Assembly: GCA_002306075.1 (NCBI GenBank)
Contig: DBRW01000024.1
Location: 4,259-16,487 of the forward strand
Direction: 5' to 3'
DNA from: Synergistaceae bacterium UBA1358
GTDB taxonomy: Bacteria; Synergistota; Synergistia; Synergistales; Synergistaceae
DNA length: 12,229 bases
The notes below the pieces were generated by a model, which saw nothing but the letters and a program-made list of their open reading frames with translations, had not been told where the DNA came from and made no database searches. Below, piece after piece: positions 1 to 6,959 of this stretch (within the stretch, counting starts at the first letter, position 1; every line of letters begins with the position of its first letter). Both the position numbers and the translations under genes were made by a program.

Positions 1-1406
1 CGGAAAGCCTTCCACGCTGCCTCTGTGCCCTTCCCAAGCCTTATGCTGCTTTTTCTCATGCGCAGGTCGATGGCCTGACATCCGTGTATCATTTCCATGC
101 CGTATACATATGCAAGATTATCCGCCGCTTTCCTCAATTTTTGGACCACCAACGGGGTGTTGTTGGCATGGTCCTCAATTTCTCCGGCAAGAGACATGAA
201 ATCTGCGGAGCATGGATTTGAGAGATGCCTGATCTCGGTATCCATGAGTGCGTATGATTTCTGGAACGCTCCGAAACAGTGCGAATCTCCCCCGTCATGG
301 CTCAGGAATCTGGAAAGTCCGGTCATTTCGGGGTCACAAAGCTTCAGCATGCGATAGCACGACATTCTCGAAACATGGCTCAGCACTATGGACAGCATTT
401 CCAGACCGGTCGCAAGTGAGGTAGTCTCAAAGTTCGACACGGATATCATGCGTCTTTCATCCACCAATACGCATGGGTTGTCATCTGTGCTGTTCATCTG
501 GATATCCATAAATTCCGTGACGTAGTCGAGCGCGTCACGGAGCGTGCCGTTCACGTGGACCGCTCCGCGGAAACACAGGGGGTCCTGCACCGGTTTATCG
601 GGATCTCTGTCATAAATACTGCTTCCTTCAATGACCTTCCTGACTCTCTCTGCGCTGACCTGCTGACCTTTTAATTTCCTCGGGGCGAGTCCTGACGGGT
701 CGAGTGGGGAGGTATTCCCGTTAAGGCCTTCCAGAGAAACCGAGTAGACGATATCTCCCATGTCTGCGAGGTCTCTGAGAAACTTAAGGACAAGCGCTCC
801 CTGCCCGGCCGCAAAAGCATTGTTGCTTACTATGGCAAGTCCGTCCTTGGGCCCCAGAACGACAGGTTCGAGACCTGCCATTTTGTGCGCTTCCATCGAG
901 GACATCCTTTTCCCCTTGTAATTGACTTCGCCTTCCCCGATCATAGCCAGTCCTATGTGGGACATCACAGCAATGTCGCCCTCTCCGACTGAGCCTCTTT
1001 CAGGCACCACTGGGTGTATCCCCTCGTTCAAAAATTCGGCATAACGTCTTGCCACTGCGGGCTGTATGCCTGTGTAACCCTGAAGAAGGCAGTTGAGCCT
1101 GATAAGCATCATGGCCCTGACCTCTGCTTCGGATGCCTCAGGGGCGATCCCAAGAGAGTGTGAATAGATCAGTTTGCGGTTAAAATCTCCAAAGAACTCC
1201 TTGGCGATCGTATGATCCTTGTTCCAGCCCACCCCGGTGTTGAACCCGTATACCGGAACGTCTTCGTCAACGAGGTCGTAAACGAGCTGTCTTGAAGCTT
1301 CAAGTTTCGCATCGGCCTCCGGACTGATTTCTACTCCCACGCCTTCGACTGCGACAGACCAGACTTTTTCGATCGTAAGGTCATTACCTGTAAGTAGTAT
1401 CTTCAT
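1..1406 (-). CDS. MIO-less HAL-family lyase, probable ergothionase (trimethylamine-eliminating), 3' end cut by window
   Basis: About 468 residues are visible; the frame is open to the left edge, so perhaps 30-50 C-terminal residues are missing relative to the usual ~500-520. Aromatic amino acid lyase signatures are present: VYGFNTGVG with Tyr53 (the position of the catalytic Tyr in histidine ammonia-lyase), QDPLCFR with R280, STDDNP, and EIEDHANN with E411. The MIO-forming Ala-Ser-Gly is absent: residues 138-144 read GSVGEGD where MIO enzymes read GSVGASGD. The usual QDPY tyrosine is Leu277. Known of the family: ergothionase is a HAL homologue that works without MIO and splits ergothioneine into trimethylamine and thiourocanate. 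The betaine-type transporter just upstream supports a trimethylammonium substrate. Start: two adjacent ATGs follow GGAGGG (1413-1418); the second (1406) has 6-nt spacing, the first only 3. Alternatives are elimination from hercynine or another aromatic betaine. Lyase-fold assignment is near certain; substrate is inferred. Confidence 0.85.
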   Translation of the reverse strand, partial: MKILLTGNDLTIEKVWSVAVEGVGVEISPEADAKLEASRQLVYDLVDEDVPVYGFNTGVGWNKDHTIAKEFFGDFNRKLIYSHSLGIAPEASEAEVRAMMLIRLNCLLQGYTGIQPAVARRYAEFLNEGIHPVVPERGSVGEGDIAVMSHIGLAMIGEGEVNYKGKRMSSMEAHKMAGLEPVVLGPKDGLAIVSNNAFAAGQGALVLKFLRDLADMGDIVYSVSLEGLNGNTSPLDPSGLAPRKLKGQQVSAERVRKVIEGSSIYDRDPDKPVQDPLCFRGAVHVNGTLRDALDYVTEFMDIQMNSTDDNPCVLVDERRMISVSNFETTSLATGLEMLSIVLSHVSRMSCYRMLKLCDPEMTGLSRFLSHDGGDSHCFGAFQKSYALMDTEIRHLSNPCSADFMSLAGEIEDHANNTPLVVQKLRKAADNLAYVYGMEMIHGCQAIDLRMRKSSIRLGKGTEAAWKAF

Positions 1407-1427
1407 CATTTGCCCTCCATGATAATG

Positions 1428-1459
1428 GCTGCGGATGGTGGATCACCAGCATCCGCAGC
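1428..1459 (-). other. Intergenic stem-loop between transporter and lyase genes
   Basis: A perfect 10-bp inverted repeat, GCTGCGGATG (1428-1437) and CATCCGCAGC (1450-1459), encloses a 12-nt loop. It lies between the transporter stop (1505) and the lyase ribosome site (1413-1418). No U-run follows it on the minus strand, so it is unlikely to be an intrinsic terminator. It could protect the upstream mRNA segment from exonucleases or tune expression of the lyase relative to the transporter; that role is inference. Confidence 0.6.
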
Positions 1460-1504
1460 ATTTCTCACACAGTATATGTTTTCAGAGGAGATCGGCTGTT
1501 CAGG

Positions 1505-3076
1505 CTATTCAGTGATCTTATCTACAAAGAACACCTTTATGAACGCGATCACCTGGACCGCAAATACGAAAAGCACGACAAAACCTGCCGCTGCCGCCAA
1601 CGCTTTGACTCCGTCGACTCCCTGGGCTCCTCCGCCATATGCTGCCATTATAATGGCAACTACTCCGACAGAAATTCCCCAAAGGGCTTTTATCTTTGCC
1701 GGGGGTTCTGTTCCGATGGGGACGTCCCTTACGCACATCGAGCCTATGTTTGTGAGAGTTGCATCGGCGCATGTGATAAAGGATGCGAGGATAACGAGAA
1801 TATTTATAGGCACGACTATAACTCCGAGGCCGAACGGGAGGTTCTTAAGGAATTCCCACAGTGCCATTACAGCTCCGCCCGAGTTCAGAGCTCCGACAAG
1901 ATCGGCGCCGCCTGTCATCTGCATATGGATCGCGCTTCCGCCCCAAATAGAGAACCAGATGATGCCGAATACGGAGGGGAGTATCCAGTTTACGATCATA
2001 TATTCCCTTATCGTCCTTCCATACGAGAGCATCGCAAGGAATATACCCGTGACCGGAGCGTACCCGACCCAGAAAGCCCAGTCGAAAAGCGTCCATGAAC
2101 GTGTCAGCGCTTCTCCGCCTATATCGATCGGATCAAGTCCCCACAGCCAGAAATTGTGCATCCATGATGCAAGGCCGGCTGTTCCGATCCTGACTATGAA
2201 AAGTGTGGGGCCGGTTATGAGAAGGAGGGCCAGAAGTCCGTAATAGAACCAGGCATTGAGGCTCCCTACTATTTTCAGCCCTTTATCCAGTCCGACATAG
2301 CTTGAGAATGTAAATGCAAAAATTATAGCAGCACCTATACCGACGAACAGAGGAAGGCTTTCCTGGATTCCGTATGTGCCCTTAAGACCGGTAATGACGA
2401 GCGTGATACACATCGTCAGACCTGTGGCCAGACCGATGGTCAGAGCGAGCATTGAAAGCGTGTCTATAATGGCCGATGAAAGGGGCTTGGTCACACGGTC
2501 TCCGAACAGAGGCTTCAATGTCGCTGTTACGGTAAGGCTGTCTTTCTTGTGGTAATAGATGTAGGAGACAAGAAGTCCGCAGAGGGCATAAATGGCATAA
2601 GGAACGAACGTCCAGTTATAGAAAGTCCTTGCCATCGCAAAAATGGCCGCATTGGGAGTCCCGGCTTCTATGCCAAGCTGATTGAGTTCTCCCCATACAT
2701 TGCCGTAATATATAAGCGGCTCATTGACTCCCCATGTCACTATACCGGTGGCTATCCCGCCTGTGAGAGTCATTGCGAACCATGTCCAGAAACTGTATTT
2801 TGGTTTTGCGTCCTTTCCGCCTATCCGCATACTTCCCAGCTTTGAAAAAGTCACTACCGCGACAAGCACCACACTTGCCATTATCGAGAGCTGGTAGAGC
2901 CATCCGAAGCTGTCAAGGGACCAGAAGAAGAACGTATTGCTGGCTTTCGTCAGCATATCTTTGTTGACGATGCCGACTATAGCCGCGATCGCTACGACTA
3001 AAAATGTCGGTATAAAGACCTCCCAGCGTATCCCTTTGTTGAGATCGGCAACACTTTGTTTCTGTTCATCTGGCAT
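1505..3076 (-). CDS. BCCT-family transporter (betaine/carnitine/choline type), candidate ergothioneine importer
   Basis: This 523-residue, multi-span inner-membrane carrier has the length and layout of BCCT proteins (about 12 helices). The family's TM8 region is recognisable at residues 331-352, ending in GRTIREYM, but it is altered: the usual YWAWW-type aromatic run reads DWAFWVGY (332-339), with W333, F335, W336 and Y339. The substrate-box segment of TM4 is visible as NWTFVPYAIYA, with W155, Y160 and Y163. The TM3 glycine stretch is TGGIATG (105-111) followed by WGVNEP, unlike the MGIG form of BetP. Family members move trimethylammonium zwitterions such as glycine betaine and carnitine. Start: AAGGAGG (3086-3092) lies 9 nt before the ATG. 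It sits 65 nt after the molybdenum subunit gene with no terminator between, and 98 nt before the lyase, so it is probably co-transcribed with both. An ergothioneine or related aromatic-betaine substrate is inferred from the neighbours. Confidence 0.9.
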   Translation of the reverse strand: MPDEQKQSVADLNKGIRWEVFIPTFLVVAIAAIVGIVNKDMLTKASNTFFFWSLDSFGWLYQLSIMASVVLVAVVTFSKLGSMRIGGKDAKPKYSFWTWFAMTLTGGIATGIVTWGVNEPLIYYGNVWGELNQLGIEAGTPNAAIFAMARTFYNWTFVPYAIYALCGLLVSYIYYHKKDSLTVTATLKPLFGDRVTKPLSSAIIDTLSMLALTIGLATGLTMCITLVITGLKGTYGIQESLPLFVGIGAAIIFAFTFSSYVGLDKGLKIVGSLNAWFYYGLLALLLITGPTLFIVRIGTAGLASWMHNFWLWGLDPIDIGGEALTRSWTLFDWAFWVGYAPVTGIFLAMLSYGRTIREYMIVNWILPSVFGIIWFSIWGGSAIHMQMTGGADLVGALNSGGAVMALWEFLKNLPFGLGVIVVPINILVILASFITCADATLTNIGSMCVRDVPIGTEPPAKIKALWGISVGVVAIIMAAYGGGAQGVDGVKALAAAAGFVVLFVFAVQVIAFIKVFFVDKITE

Positions 3077-3141
3077 TTCTGTTGTCCTCCTTAATGATGC
3101 AAAATTTTAGATATAAAGATGTGTATATTTGTTTGAGACCA

Positions 3142-5379
3142 TTATTCGCCCATGTTCCTGGCAGCTTCCACCACCTTTGCCGGTGTGAGCGGAAGGTCTG
3201 TCAACGATGAACCCAGTGCCCTGTTGACCGCATTTACTATTGCGGCCGATACCGGAACTGTGGAAATTTCGCCTATGCTCTTCGCTCCGAAAGGACCCCC
3301 GGGTTCATTGTCTTCAATAAGGATTATTTCCGGATCGGGCATGTCCGGAGCATTCACAAGATGATATTTGTCAAAATTACGTACCCTGGGGATACCCATG
3401 CTGTCAAAGGGAAGTTCTTCGCTGAGAGCCATACCTATCCCCATCTGGATGCCCCCGTATATCTGGCCTCTTACAAAGCTCTCGTTTATCGCTTGGCCGA
3501 TATCGTGTATCGCAAGATACCTGTTGACCTTCACCAGTCCTGTCAGCTTATCCACTGTCACTTCGGCAAAGTGAACGCCAAAGGATGCCGGATTGCTTTC
3601 GGGCCTGTGTTCAAAATTAACTTCGATCGATACCCTCCTTTTCTCCATGATTTCTCTTACAGCAGCTCCGAGATCAAGCTTCTTTCCTTCACAGACAAGC
3701 CCTCCCTCATAAAAACGGACAGGCCTGTCCAAAAGTTTTGATGCCTCTTGAGTAAGCATTTTCACTGCAGCTTCGGAAACCAGCCTTGCACATTCGCCGC
3801 ATACGTATATGACCCTGCTGGCCTGGCATCCGGAATCATATGAGGTGAATTGGGTGTCTGCTTCGGTAACGGTGATCTTTGAGACATCTATCCCGGTCAC
3901 CTCGCCTACTATCTGTGCCAGTGCAGTAGTTGCGCCGCTGCCAAGTTCATGGATCGAGGCCCTGAGTATCGCGGAACCGTCTTCGAGTAACCTCAGGGAC
4001 ATGTTTGAGAAATCGTGATATTTTGTCTTGTAGTAGCCGTTGCCATGCGTACAGCATGCAAAGCCTGTCGCGGTGAAAAATCTGCCTCCACTCACTTTGG
4101 GAGCCTTGTTCTCCTCCCATCCGAAAGCCGCGGCTCCCCTGCTGAGGCACTCGATCACCCTTGCCTTGCCTATATTGGCCCCTCCGGAAGGATCTTCTTC
4201 GAATTCTCCGAGCAGATTTTTCAGCCTGAACTGCACGGGGTCAAATCCAAGCCTTCTGCACATCAGGTCTGTGTGGATCTCCGTTATGGTGTGTATCTGA
4301 GGCGAGCCGTAGCCACGGCACGCACCTGCCGGGGTCGTTGAAGTCCTTACGACAGAGCCCTTGTAGCTTAACGCGGGGATCCGATATAATCTTGAAGCCT
4401 TTTTCCCCATGGCCATCATTACCTTTTTTGTGCCTGTAAGGTATGCTCCCGCGTCAACGATCAGTTCAAAAGATCTTCCAAGTATGGTACCGTCAGCATC
4501 CAGTGCCGTTTCGACCTTGCCTTTTACGGCAGCTCTCGTTCGGGTCGAAAGGATGGTCTCTTCCCTCGTCGTATTGATAAAGACAGGTCTTTTGAGTCTG
4601 TTGGCAGCCCACGCGCACAAAACTTCAAAGACGACCTCCTGCTTGCCCCCGAAGGTCCCTCCCATGTTCGCCTTGATCACCCTTATCTTTGACAAGGGCA
4701 TATCCAGTACCTGTGCGATGGAATACTGGACTCCGAACGTTATCTGACATGGGGTCCTGACCTCTAGCACGTCTCCCCGGGGTATCGCAAGCACCGAGTG
4801 GGTTTCCATGGCCGCATGATGGATCTTGGGAGTGGTGACTGTATCCGACTCTATGTAAGCGGCTGAAGAAAAGGCTTTTTCGAGATCTCCGTAGCATATG
4901 CTGCCGTCAAAGCTCTTTACTCCGTCTTCATGGAGCATCCCCGCCATGTCAGCGGCTGTTTCAGGAAGTGTGACGGCAGGCAGGATCTCATATTCGACCC
5001 TTACAAGATCCCTGGCCTTTCGCGCCTTCTCTTCCGTATCGGCCATGACCAGGGCTATACGGTCGCCTACGTGTCTTGCATGACCGGTCAGGACCGTCTC
5101 GTCAGGGTAGTCATCCTGGCCGGGGAACCACTCGCTGCCGTTGTATCTGGCATTGGGGGCATCAAGGTATGTAAGTATTTCGACACCCTCGATCCGGCTT
5201 GCCTCGGACACATCGATCTTCTTTACGACCGCATTGGCATGTGGGCTGAAAAGCACTGCACCGAAAAGGGCATTTGGGAACGGCTCGTCCGCGAGATAGG
5301 GAAACCTGCCGCGGACTTTGTCCACAGCATCGAATCTTGTAACGTTCCTGCCGATATATTTGTATGATCTTTTATCCAT
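3142..5379 (-). CDS. Xanthine dehydrogenase-family molybdopterin-binding (large) subunit
   Basis: This 745-residue subunit binds the molybdenum cofactor and substrate in hydroxylases that insert water-derived oxygen into N-heteroaromatic rings or aldehydes. Visible motifs are the N-terminal a/b hammerhead domain (RFDAVDKVRGRFPYLAD), GGTFGGKQ (240-247), a CRGYGSPQ segment with R355, and GPFGAKSIGEISTVP with the base glutamate E704. The frequent MGQG motif reads LGSG (S481 replaces Gln), and the DSGCQASR segment is Cys-rich, so substrate preference may differ from xanthine dehydrogenase. Start: the frame extends upstream to 5439, but the ATG at 5379 has GGAGAG 7 nt before it and begins MDKRSYKYIGRNV, typical of the family. 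It overlaps the FAD gene by 8 nt (ATGGATAA), indicating translational coupling. The three subunits together should form a soluble cytoplasmic Mo-FAD-FeS enzyme. Substrate not shown by sequence; a thiourocanate-like product of the lyase is the inferred candidate. Confidence 0.92.
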   Translation of the reverse strand: MDKRSYKYIGRNVTRFDAVDKVRGRFPYLADEPFPNALFGAVLFSPHANAVVKKIDVSEASRIEGVEILTYLDAPNARYNGSEWFPGQDDYPDETVLTGHARHVGDRIALVMADTEEKARKARDLVRVEYEILPAVTLPETAADMAGMLHEDGVKSFDGSICYGDLEKAFSSAAYIESDTVTTPKIHHAAMETHSVLAIPRGDVLEVRTPCQITFGVQYSIAQVLDMPLSKIRVIKANMGGTFGGKQEVVFEVLCAWAANRLKRPVFINTTREETILSTRTRAAVKGKVETALDADGTILGRSFELIVDAGAYLTGTKKVMMAMGKKASRLYRIPALSYKGSVVRTSTTPAGACRGYGSPQIHTITEIHTDLMCRRLGFDPVQFRLKNLLGEFEEDPSGGANIGKARVIECLSRGAAAFGWEENKAPKVSGGRFFTATGFACCTHGNGYYKTKYHDFSNMSLRLLEDGSAILRASIHELGSGATTALAQIVGEVTGIDVSKITVTEADTQFTSYDSGCQASRVIYVCGECARLVSEAAVKMLTQEASKLLDRPVRFYEGGLVCEGKKLDLGAAVREIMEKRRVSIEVNFEHRPESNPASFGVHFAEVTVDKLTGLVKVNRYLAIHDIGQAINESFVRGQIYGGIQMGIGMALSEELPFDSMGIPRVRNFDKYHLVNAPDMPDPEIILIEDNEPGGPFGAKSIGEISTVPVSAAIVNAVNRALGSSLTDLPLTPAKVVEAARNMGE

Positions 5380-6265
5380 GGCTCTTCTCTCCGCTTTTTT
5401 CCAAAGACCTTCCCCTGGCCTCAAGCATTTCCAGAACATCTTCCGCCAGAGCCTGAATGGCCGACTGCTTATAAGGAAGCGTACTTCTGCTCGGGATCAT
5501 ACGCCCGGCAAATTCACAAAGGGCTTTTTTAAAACCTTCTTTACGTAAGGAGATAGGCATAAGGAGAGCATTTTCCGCTTCGGGAGACCTTTTGGCGGCT
5601 GTGCCGAGAGTGCCTACGAATACCATCGCATCACAAAATGCCCCGTCCTCATATTTCGCCGAGACAGCCAGATTGATCCTTGCTATGCTGACTTCGCTCC
5701 TGCTTCCTATTTTTTTGAATGCAGAGACATGACTTTTTCTTACCGGGATACGAAATTCCATGATGATATCGCTGTCTGACAGCGTATTTTTATTCGGGCA
5801 TGTACCGAGCACTTCTTCGATCGAAAGTTCTTTTGTGCCTGAAGGAGAAAAAATTACCGCGGAAGCATTCAGGGCCGCCAACGCACCCGGGGTGTCGGCT
5901 GCGGGGGAAGCGTTTGCAAGATTTCCGCCCACTGTGGCTCTGTTTCTGATCTGGACCGAACCCATGGATGAGGCTGCATCGCAAAGTGCCGCTGCATGAA
6001 GTCTGATCTCCGGGTCTGTATGGATAGATGTCATCGTCTCCATTGACCCCAACCTCAGATATGATCCCCTGTTTTCGATCCCTCTGAGTTCGGGGATCTT
6101 TGAGAGATCGAAGAGTACCGCATCCTCAGAGATGTTTCCCCTGTTTTTTATCAGCCAGTCAGTTCCTCCGGCTATGAAATGTTTCTCATGCTCACCGGAT
6201 CCAGCCAGCAGCGATAAGAGTTCTTCTATGCTTCGCGGTGCAAACAATCCTGTCAACGCCTGCAC
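5372..6265 (-). CDS. Xanthine dehydrogenase-family FAD-binding (medium) subunit
   Basis: The 297-residue protein matches the CoxM/XdhB-type medium subunit, which carries FAD and passes electrons from the iron-sulfur subunit to NAD or another acceptor. The FAD-binding motifs are FIAGGTDW (30-37) and TVGGNLANASPAADTP (111-126), both well preserved; a C-terminal domain of the CO-dehydrogenase flavoprotein type fills residues ~180-290. The start is GTG at 6265, which gives a family-like beginning (VQALTGLFAPRSIEELLSLL) and lies inside the last codons of the iron-sulfur gene (stop at 6253), so translation is probably coupled. Its stop overlaps the start of the molybdenum subunit. Length is normal for the family. 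Physiological electron acceptor cannot be read from sequence. Confidence 0.92.
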   Translation of the reverse strand: MQALTGLFAPRSIEELLSLLAGSGEHEKHFIAGGTDWLIKNRGNISEDAVLFDLSKIPELRGIENRGSYLRLGSMETMTSIHTDPEIRLHAAALCDAASSMGSVQIRNRATVGGNLANASPAADTPGALAALNASAVIFSPSGTKELSIEEVLGTCPNKNTLSDSDIIMEFRIPVRKSHVSAFKKIGSRSEVSIARINLAVSAKYEDGAFCDAMVFVGTLGTAAKRSPEAENALLMPISLRKEGFKKALCEFAGRMIPSRSTLPYKQSAIQALAEDVLEMLEARGRSLEKSGEKSHG

Positions 6266-6732
6266 ACCCCGATCCGTGCCGCAGTTGTCTCAACTGCATC
6301 GATTATCTGGACATAGCCTGTGCACCTGCAAATATTGCCGGCAAGGGCAGTTCTGATCTCTTCTCTCGACGGACAGGGGTTTTTCATGAGCAAAGCCTTG
6401 GCCGACATTATCATTCCGGGAGTGCAGAAACCGCACTGGACAGCATCACAGTCTATAAAAGACTGCTGGATCACATCCAACTCTCCGTTTTCCTCCAGCC
6501 CTTCGACCGTAAGGATATCGTGTCCGTCCGCCTGAAAGGCCGGTACCACGCAAGAACAGACTGCCTCGCCATCCATGATGACCGTGCACGCACCGCACTC
6601 TCCCGCGCCGCATCCCTCTTTGACGCTGACAAGGCCGAACTTCTGCCGGAGCACATCTATCAGCCTCTCGGACGCAGATACTTCAGCTGTTCTAAATTTG
6701 CCGTTGATCTTAAGTTCTATTTTCAGGAACAT
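6253..6732 (-). CDS. Xanthine dehydrogenase-family [2Fe-2S] (small) subunit
   Basis: From the ATG at 6732 the protein has 159 residues, the normal size for this subunit. The plant-ferredoxin-type cluster is bound by C41, C46, C49 and C61 (CGAGECGAC...C). The second cluster, close to the molybdopterin, is bound by C100 and C103 (QCGFCTPG) and C135 and C137 (CRCTGY). It relays electrons from molybdenum to FAD. The frame is open to a TTG at 6822, but that TTG is the first base triplet of the operon's -35 hexamer, so the longer form is unlikely. ATGs at 6732, 6747 and 6765 are all possible; none has an ideal ribosome site (GGGG lies only 2 nt before 6732). I chose 6732 because MFLKIELKINGK matches the usual start of the family. 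First gene of the operon. Confidence 0.9.
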   Translation of the reverse strand: MFLKIELKINGKFRTAEVSASERLIDVLRQKFGLVSVKEGCGAGECGACTVIMDGEAVCSCVVPAFQADGHDILTVEGLEENGELDVIQQSFIDCDAVQCGFCTPGMIMSAKALLMKNPCPSREEIRTALAGNICRCTGYVQIIDAVETTAARIGVCRR

Positions 6733-6792
6733 CACCCCAACGATCATTGCCAGTCTAATATGCATGTCCGGTATTTTATTTCCATAAATAAG

Positions 6793-6822
6793 TCTATACT
6801 TACCACATAAGAAAAGCGTCAA
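6793..6822 (-). promoter_or_regulatory. Sigma70-type promoter of the molybdenum hydroxylase-transporter-lyase operon
   Basis: On the minus strand TTGACG (6822-6817) is followed after 18 bp by TATAGA (6798-6793). Transcription would begin near 6786, leaving a leader of about 54 nt before the ATG at 6732. The -35 hexamer is part of a 13-bp inverted repeat shared with the regulator side, which suggests direct control by a bound protein. Confidence 0.65.
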
Positions 6823-6883
6823 TATTCCTCATCGTGTCTCAGCCTTCTTTTTTACGCTTGTTTGACGTTTTATTGACGCTTTT
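6812..6883. repeat. 13-bp perfect inverted repeat in the divergent control region
   Basis: AAAAGCGTCAATA (6812-6824) recurs as its exact reverse complement TATTGACGCTTTT (6871-6883), with 46 bp between. The left arm contains the operon's -35 hexamer and the right arm contains the last of the 11-bp-phased boxes. The arrangement suggests two sites of one DNA-binding protein facing each other, possibly with looping; function is inferred. Confidence 0.65.
6851..6879 (+). promoter_or_regulatory. Three direct-repeat boxes with 11-bp period, candidate BTAD/SARP-type regulator site
   Basis: Heptamers TTTACGC (6851-6857), TTGACGT (6862-6868) and TTGACGC (6873-6879) begin exactly 11 bp apart, separated by 4-nt spacers. 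SARP-family winged-helix regulators are known to bind direct heptamer repeats with about one helical turn between them. The adjacent gene encodes a protein with just such a domain. A fourth copy in the opposite orientation is the operon -35 region (TTGACGC, 6822-6816). Confidence 0.55.
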
Positions 6884-6915
6884 TGTGAGGGATTTTCAGG
6901 ATCTGACAAATATAT

Positions 6916-6924
6916 TGATATAAT
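6916..6924 (+). promoter_or_regulatory. Extended -10 promoter of the BTAD regulator gene
   Basis: TGATATAAT is a perfect extended -10 element (TG-N-TATAAT; hexamer 6919-6924). No good -35 is found 17 bp upstream, which is normal for this promoter class. Transcription would start near 6931, about 29 nt before the ATG. GACGGAGG (6945-6952 region) provides the ribosome site. Confidence 0.6.
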
Positions 6925-6959
6925 TTGATATCGACGGAATACAAAGACGGAGGTCGTCC

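Noticed and set aside
1..1406. Annotation as a classical histidine ammonia-lyase (hutH)
   Set aside because: The Ala-Ser-Gly that forms the MIO cofactor is absent and one residue is deleted there, so ordinary ammonia-lyase chemistry is unlikely.
1428..1459. Hairpin as an intrinsic terminator
   Set aside because: No U-run follows on the minus strand, and the lyase gene begins only about 20 nt later with no promoter visible between.
1410..2243. 277-codon open frame on the plus strand
   Set aside because: It lies opposite the transporter gene, shows low-complexity Ala/Pro/Thr composition and no family features, and is a shadow frame.
5380..5439. 20-residue N-terminal extension of the molybdenum subunit
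   Set aside because: The ATG at 5379 has a good ribosome site and a family-like start, and gives the usual short overlap with the FAD gene.
6238..6810. 190-codon open frame on the plus strand
   Set aside because: It is antisense to the well-supported iron-sulfur subunit and the promoter region, with no recognisable motif.
6733..6822. Upstream TTG start giving a 30-residue N-terminal extension of the iron-sulfur subunit
   Set aside because: The TTG is the first part of the operon's -35 hexamer, so it would not be in the transcript, and the extension does not resemble the family.
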